DNA of 64,000 nt. Source: JAAZNF01 sp964561025. GTDB taxonomy: Bacteria; Myxococcota; B64-G9. The DNA is taken from NCBI GenBank assembly GCA_964561025.1, contig CAZLNM010000003.1, positions 1-64,000 of the forward strand. Direction: 5' to 3'. Below are positions 60,107 through 64,000 of the stretch, one piece after another; within the stretch, counting starts at the first letter, position 1, and each line of letters begins with the position of its first letter. Under the pieces are notes generated by a model. It was not told the origin of the DNA and ran no database searches. It saw only the letters and a list, made by a program, of their open reading frames with translations. Position numbers and translations under genes: made by a program.

Positions 60107-61429
60107 TCACAGCTCGCGCGGGACGTTCTTGGCCCGGCCCGTGCGGGAGAAGCCCTCGAGGAGCAGGCGCACGAAGCGGCTGCGGAGCTGGCGCCGGGCC
60201 AGGACCTTCTTGGCCGGCGGCAGGGAGAGCAGGGCGCCGAAAAACAGGTTGAGCGCCCGGTGGGAGAGCGCCTGCCCATCGAAGATCAGGTGCTGCAGCT
60301 TGCCGCGCTCGAGCGCCTGCAAGACCATCTTCTCGATGGCGTTCTTCGGGGTGAGCACCCGCTCGCCGATGGGCGCGAGGCGGATGGCGCCGCTCTGGCA
60401 GTGGCGGTGGCACACGCCGCAGCCGAGGCACAGCGCGCCGTTCACCCGCGAGACACTGCGCCGCCGCGGTTGGCTGCGCGAGCCGGCCGCCGGCACCCGG
60501 TCGATGACGCGCACCGGGCACACCTTCTCGCAGCGGCCGCAGCCGTTGCAACGCTCGAGGTCGATGCGGGCGACGTAGTTGGAGGTCACCAGGCGCCGGG
60601 TGTCCGAGAGCGCGCGCAGGCCGTACAGCATCTCGCAGCAACAGGCGCAGCAGTTGCAGATGAAGGTCGGGCGGTGCTGCACGTTGTCGGCCATCTGCAC
60701 CATGTCGTGCTCGCGGGCGAAGGCCAGAACCTCCAGGGCGCGGGCCTTGTCGATGCGCCGGGCCAGGCCGGCGCGCACCAGGTAGTCCGCCCCGAAGCCC
60801 AGGGAAAGGCACATATCGCGCGGGAGCCGGCAGGGATCGCCGAGGTGCTCCTTGACGTGGCGGCAGTGGCACAGGCCCTCGCCGAAGCTTGCAGCCGACT
60901 CGATGATGGCCGAGGCCTTCTCGTAGTCCAGCACCTGGCTCTCCACCTCGGCATCCAGCGCGTCCTCGTGGACCAGCGGCCGGGCCAGGAAGGTGTCCGC
61001 CTCGGCCACCATGCGGAAGAACCCCAGCGACGGGTCGTCATGGAGGTAACGGAACATGAGCTCGGCGGCGTGCTTCTGGTCGATGTCGTCCCGCACCCGC
61101 ATCATGGTGAACTCGAAGAAGCCGATCACCGCGGGGTTGAGGTGGTAGAGCACCACCCCGTCGGGGCGGGGCAGATCCACCACCAGGCCGCGGGGGACCA
61201 GCGACTCGAGCACGCGGCGGCAGGCGTCCTCGCGCAGGCCCGCCCGCCGGGCCACCTTGGCGGCGCTGGAGGGGATCATGGGCATGGCGGCCGCCACCCG
61301 GCAGTCCTCCTCCGAGAACAGGGTCTCGAGCAGCTCGAAGAACTCGCGCCGCGGCGGGGCGCCGATGGGCATGCGGTCGAGGCGCTGCTGTAGCGAAAAA
61401 TACGCGGGCTTCATTCCCAGGTGGGCCAT
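60107..61429 (-). CDS. winged-helix-like protein with two ferredoxin clusters
   Basis: 440 residues. The N-terminal third looks like a winged-helix/ArsR-type fold (AKVARRAGLREDACRRVLES, VLYHLNPAVIGFFEF). Cysteine sets follow: CHCRHVKEH, then CNCCACCCEM, then two 4Fe-4S motifs CNGCGRCEKVCP and CLGCGVCHRHC. It is probably an electron-transfer or redox-sensing protein of the group often annotated as 4Fe-4S dicluster proteins in deltaproteobacteria. Partner unknown; the ferredoxin-nitroreductase two genes upstream is a candidate. Confidence 0.82.
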   Translation of the reverse strand: MAHLGMKPAYFSLQQRLDRMPIGAPPRREFFELLETLFSEEDCRVAAAMPMIPSSAAKVARRAGLREDACRRVLESLVPRGLVVDLPRPDGVVLYHLNPAVIGFFEFTMMRVRDDIDQKHAAELMFRYLHDDPSLGFFRMVAEADTFLARPLVHEDALDAEVESQVLDYEKASAIIESAASFGEGLCHCRHVKEHLGDPCRLPRDMCLSLGFGADYLVRAGLARRIDKARALEVLAFAREHDMVQMADNVQHRPTFICNCCACCCEMLYGLRALSDTRRLVTSNYVARIDLERCNGCGRCEKVCPVRVIDRVPAAGSRSQPRRRSVSRVNGALCLGCGVCHRHCQSGAIRLAPIGERVLTPKNAIEKMVLQALERGKLQHLIFDGQALSHRALNLFFGALLSLPPAKKVLARRQLRSRFVRLLLEGFSRTGRAKNVPREL

Positions 61430-61468
61430 GGGTCTCCTTGCGGGCCGGGGCGAACCCGGCGGGCGCGC

Positions 61469-62932
61469 TCACACCGGGCAGCAGGCGGTGTTGTTCTGGC
61501 AACAGGCGTAGCCCGAGGGACAGCAGCCCGCGCCGCAGCACACCGGGTACTCGGGCGGGCAGCAGGTCTCGGGGCAGCAGGTGTCGGAGGCGGCGCAGCA
61601 GTACTGGCCGCAGCACTGGTTGCCCGCCGGGCAGCAGCCGTTGGGACAGCAGGTCGGCCGGTCCGCGGTGCAGCAATACTGGGCGTTGCAGCAGCTCGTG
61701 CCGTCGGGACAGCAGCCGGGCCCGCAGCACACGTTGTTGGGGGAGGCGCAGCAGCCCCCGCCGGGACAGCACAGGCCGCCCGAGACGCAGCAGGAGCCCG
61801 GGCAGCAGGTGGGGTGCGTCGAGGGGCAGCACCCCTCGCCGCCGCAGCAGATGTCACCGGCGCCGCTGCAACGGGCGTTGCAGGCGCCGCAGTTCTGCGG
61901 ATCGGTGGCCAGGTTGGTGCAGGCGCCGCCGCAGCAGTCGAGGCTCGTTGCGCACGGCTCGCAGCTCGTGCCGCAAAAGTCGCGCGTGACGCGGGCGGTG
62001 CAGCGGTCCACCTGGCGGATGTAGCCGCTCTGGCACTCGAACTCGCAGCGCCCGCCCACGCACAGGGCGGTGGCGTAGGCCGGGACCGGGCAGGGATCGC
62101 AGCGATCGCCGCAGCTCTCCACCGCGTCGTCGGGCAGGCACCGGTCGCCGCACTCGTGGCGGCCCGGCAGGCACTGGTAGGCGCACTGCCCGGCCACGCA
62201 CAGGGCCCGGGCGCCCTCGCGGGGGGCGCAGCTCTGTTCGGCGCCGGCCTCGTCGCGGTTGCCGTCGCAGTCGTTGTCGAGCCCGTCGCACACCTCGCTC
62301 TCCGAGGTGGGGATGTCGCCCTCCACCCAGCCGCCGCCCGAGACGCTGCAGTGGAGCACCGAGGTGGCGCAACGCATACGCTGGCACTGGCGCGCCGCGG
62401 TACAAGGCGCGCCGCCGGGCAGGGCCACGAAGTCGAAGGGTTCTCCCTGGAGGCTGCGGCAGAAGTACTCCTGGCCCTCGAAGCTCGCGCACAGGTCGCA
62501 GGCGGTCTTGGCGTCGCACGGGAAAGGCGGGTGGGCCTGCGACGGCAGCTCGGCGGCGGGCGAGCACGGGGGGTGGCAGACGCCTTCCTCGTCGGTCTTG
62601 CCGTCGCAGTCGTCGTCCTTCTGGTTGCAGCGCTCGGCCGCGCCGGGGTGGATCGCGGCGTCGTCGTCGTCGCAGTCGTTTTGCACCGAAAAGCCGTCGC
62701 CGTCGGCGTCGGTGCCCGCGGGGAGGCATTGGCCCTTGGCGCACACCTGGCCCGGCGGGCAGTTCACCCCGGCGCAAGGGTCCGGCGGGAGCTGGCAACG
62801 CCCGTCGATGCAGCGCTCCAGGCCCGGGCAGTCGGTGTCGGTCTTGCAGCCGCCGCTGTTGCTGCAGCAGAGACACAGCGCCTGAAGGAGGAACATGGCA
62901 CCAAGCCAAATGCAGGCGGCCGTCCGGCTCAT
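61469..62932 (-). CDS. secreted MopE-like protein with CC-repeat domain
   Basis: 487 residues. Signal peptide (~1-22), a Cys-rich N-part (CAGVNCPPGQVC), MopE-type metal-binding motifs (DADGDGFSVQNDCDDDDAA, CDGLDNDCDGNRDE), and then a ~135-residue domain (from ~350 to the end) made of about 20 Cys-Cys pairs spaced three to six residues apart (GCCPSTHPTCCPGSCC, NVCCGPGCCPDGTSCC). The spacing recalls granulin. Probably a disulfide-packed surface or metal-binding protein. Predicted leaderless (TAGAAT six bases before the ATG). Confidence 0.85.
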   Translation of the reverse strand: MSRTAACIWLGAMFLLQALCLCCSNSGGCKTDTDCPGLERCIDGRCQLPPDPCAGVNCPPGQVCAKGQCLPAGTDADGDGFSVQNDCDDDDAAIHPGAAERCNQKDDDCDGKTDEEGVCHPPCSPAAELPSQAHPPFPCDAKTACDLCASFEGQEYFCRSLQGEPFDFVALPGGAPCTAARQCQRMRCATSVLHCSVSGGGWVEGDIPTSESEVCDGLDNDCDGNRDEAGAEQSCAPREGARALCVAGQCAYQCLPGRHECGDRCLPDDAVESCGDRCDPCPVPAYATALCVGGRCEFECQSGYIRQVDRCTARVTRDFCGTSCEPCATSLDCCGGACTNLATDPQNCGACNARCSGAGDICCGGEGCCPSTHPTCCPGSCCVSGGLCCPGGGCCASPNNVCCGPGCCPDGTSCCNAQYCCTADRPTCCPNGCCPAGNQCCGQYCCAASDTCCPETCCPPEYPVCCGAGCCPSGYACCQNNTACCPV

Positions 62933-62938
62933 GCGCTC

Positions 62939-62944
62939 ATTCTA
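62939..62944 (-). promoter_or_regulatory. -10 box of a leaderless promoter
   Basis: Minus strand TAGAAT (62939-62944) ends six bases before the ATG at 62932. No good -35 box is seen at 17-18 bases. Confidence 0.4.
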
Positions 62945-62990
62945 CCCGCGTTCTTTGCCCAAGATCCACCGCCATCGTGAGGGGATCGGG

Positions 62991-63899
62991 TCAGGCGGGC
63001 CAGTAGCGGGCGGCCACCGGCCGGCGCGGGGCCGGCGCGCGGTACCACTCGCGGGTCTTGCCCACCGCCACCACCGCGTGGATGTGCTCGCCCGGCGAGA
63101 GCTCGAGGAGCCGGCGGATGCGGCCGTCGCGCCGGATGGCCTCGACCGCGAAGCCGATGAGGCAGGTGCCGTAGCCGGCGGCGTGGGCGAAGAGCGTCAT
63201 CTGGCCGGCCGCCAGCAGGGCGTCCTCCGCGGGACAGGAGGCGCCGGGCCGCGAGCCGATCAAAATGGCCGCCGGCGCGCCGTGGAAGAGCCGGTCGCGC
63301 CCGCCGCGCTCAAACTCCTCGAGGCCGCGCTTCACCGAGGGGTAGTACTCGCGGTAGTACTGGCCCAGCGCGTCCTTCAGGAACGCCTTGGCGAAGAGCC
63401 GCGCTGGCCCCGACTCGGCCAGGCGGTTCAGGCGGCGCAAGAAGTCCGCCACCGCCCGGCCCAGGCGCATCACCGCGGCGCGGTCGGGCAGGATGGCGAA
63501 GGTCCACTGCTGGCTGTTGGTGCCCGAGGGCGCGGTGATGCCGATCCGCACCAGGTCCTCGAGGAGATCGCGCGGCACCGGCCGCTCCAGAAACAGGCGG
63601 CTGGAGCGGCGCGACTTCATCAGGTGCGCCAGCGCCGCGGCGTCGAAGCGACCGTAGGGGAGCCAGCCGGGCCGGTTCTCGACGGTCCGAAGCTCGGTGG
63701 CGCCCGCCTCGATCCCGGCCACGCTCACGGCCCCGGTGGGGCAGATGGCGGCGCAGTGGCCGCAGCGGATGGAGCGATCGCCGGTGACGTGCGCCTTGCC
63801 GTCCACCATGGAGAGCGTCTGGCTGGGGCAGACCTTCACGCACAGGCCGCAGCCGTTGCAGCGGGCGGTGTCGATGGTGGTGGCGGGTTTTTCGGGCAT
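62991..63899 (-). CDS. ferredoxin-nitroreductase fusion
   Basis: 302 residues. N-terminal ferredoxin (~10-60): first cluster C14, C17, C20, C24; second cluster has C46, C49, C53 but Ser43 where the first Cys is expected (DRSIRCGHCAAIC). The nitroreductase domain (~88-300) has SRRSSRLF and SGTNSQQW for FMN, and GYGTCLIGF. It likely reduces a nitro or quinone-type substrate with electrons from its own clusters. Leaderless start. Confidence 0.9.
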   Translation of the reverse strand: MPEKPATTIDTARCNGCGLCVKVCPSQTLSMVDGKAHVTGDRSIRCGHCAAICPTGAVSVAGIEAGATELRTVENRPGWLPYGRFDAAALAHLMKSRRSSRLFLERPVPRDLLEDLVRIGITAPSGTNSQQWTFAILPDRAAVMRLGRAVADFLRRLNRLAESGPARLFAKAFLKDALGQYYREYYPSVKRGLEEFERGGRDRLFHGAPAAILIGSRPGASCPAEDALLAAGQMTLFAHAAGYGTCLIGFAVEAIRRDGRIRRLLELSPGEHIHAVVAVGKTREWYRAPAPRRPVAARYWPA

Positions 63900-63905
63900 G
63901 GGGGC

Positions 63906-63934
63906 ATTATTGGGCAGGGGGCCGACAAACTCAA
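63906..63934 (-). promoter_or_regulatory. promoter giving a leaderless ferredoxin-nitroreductase mRNA
   Basis: Minus strand TTGAGT (63929-63934), 17-base spacer, AATAAT (63906-63911), six bases before the ATG at 63899. Confidence 0.6.
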
Positions 63935-63951
63935 GCGCGGGCGGCGGGGCC

Positions 63952-64000
63952 TCACGGCTCTGCGCCCAGACGGTGAAAGATGGTCGCCGCGCCGGACGCG
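63952..64000 (-). CDS. possible 3' end of a gene beyond the right edge
   Basis: The last 16 codons on the minus strand read ASGAATIFHRLGAEP and a TGA (63952-63954). This may be the end of a gene lying outside the window; too short for any call. Confidence 0.25.
   Translation of the reverse strand, partial: ASGAATIFHRLGAEP

Overview
The window is strongly GC-rich with short intergenic gaps. Its gene content points to an uncultivated deltaproteobacterium or Myxococcota-like organism. Evidence for this is the set of PilZ, PATAN (DUF4388), GGDEF and HD-GYP proteins, a PEGA-tailed Ser/Thr kinase, Kelch, FG-GAP and parallel beta-helix lipoproteins, a MopE-like cysteine-rich protein, a MYXO-CTERM-like tail, a FlgZ/CdsZ-type zinc-ribbon protein and a sigma-54 activator. 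I see no tRNA, rRNA 16S/23S, CRISPR array, intact insertion sequence or prophage. The taxonomy is an inference from gene families, not from a marker gene.

Layout. 1-8 kb: a partial beta-helix protein, a possible attenuator/leaderless small ORF before a zinc-ribbon coiled-coil protein, an RNase HI-like gene converging on the RNase P RNA gene (rnpB, minus), an ABC-2 exporter pair, two small envelope proteins and the pyrBI operon. 8-12 kb: a four-gene minus operon (TPR-PEGA membrane protein, Kelch lipoprotein, FHA protein, PHA-granule-type protein). 12-20 kb: an outer-membrane protein, a Lon-like protease, an MFS transporter, and a cluster of PilZ, receiver-PilZ and PATAN-TPR proteins. 20-27 kb: secreted or lipidated surface proteins (beta-helix/FG-GAP, Cys-rich, phosphodiester glycosidase) and a hybrid histidine kinase. 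27-31.5 kb: maf, divIVA-like, yggU-like, GAF-GGDEF, then REC-GAF-HD-GYP, i.e. synthesis and breakdown of cyclic dinucleotides side by side. 32-38 kb: a PEGA Ser/Thr kinase with a beta-propeller lipoprotein, then a second copy of the TPR-membrane/Kelch cassette. 38-42 kb: a CNNM-CBS-PTS EIIA fusion and a sulfur-handling operon (cysK, larE, mnmA). 42-57 kb: a large glycosidase-like lipoprotein, a GDPD lipoprotein, a HemW-like radical SAM enzyme, adenine deaminase, a FadL/OmpP1 porin, a 1013-residue lipoprotein, a methyltransferase and a PocR-type sigma-54 activator. 57-64 kb: a run of minus genes encoding a short Tex-like protein, a membrane metallopeptidase, iron-sulfur proteins, a CC-repeat protein and a ferredoxin-nitroreductase.

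Three themes run across the window. First, sigma70-type promoters are readable in many gaps, and at seven genes the -10 box ends six or seven bases before the start codon, which predicts leaderless mRNAs. Second, a TPR/tryptophan-rich-anchor protein coupled to a Kelch lipoprotein occurs twice, near FHA or kinase genes. Third, AT-rich islands carrying GGGGACAG(C/G)CCC motifs and, in two cases, tandem GGAAACC units form a dispersed repeat family. None of these has been tested here by any search or alignment; all homology calls are from reading the translated sequence.
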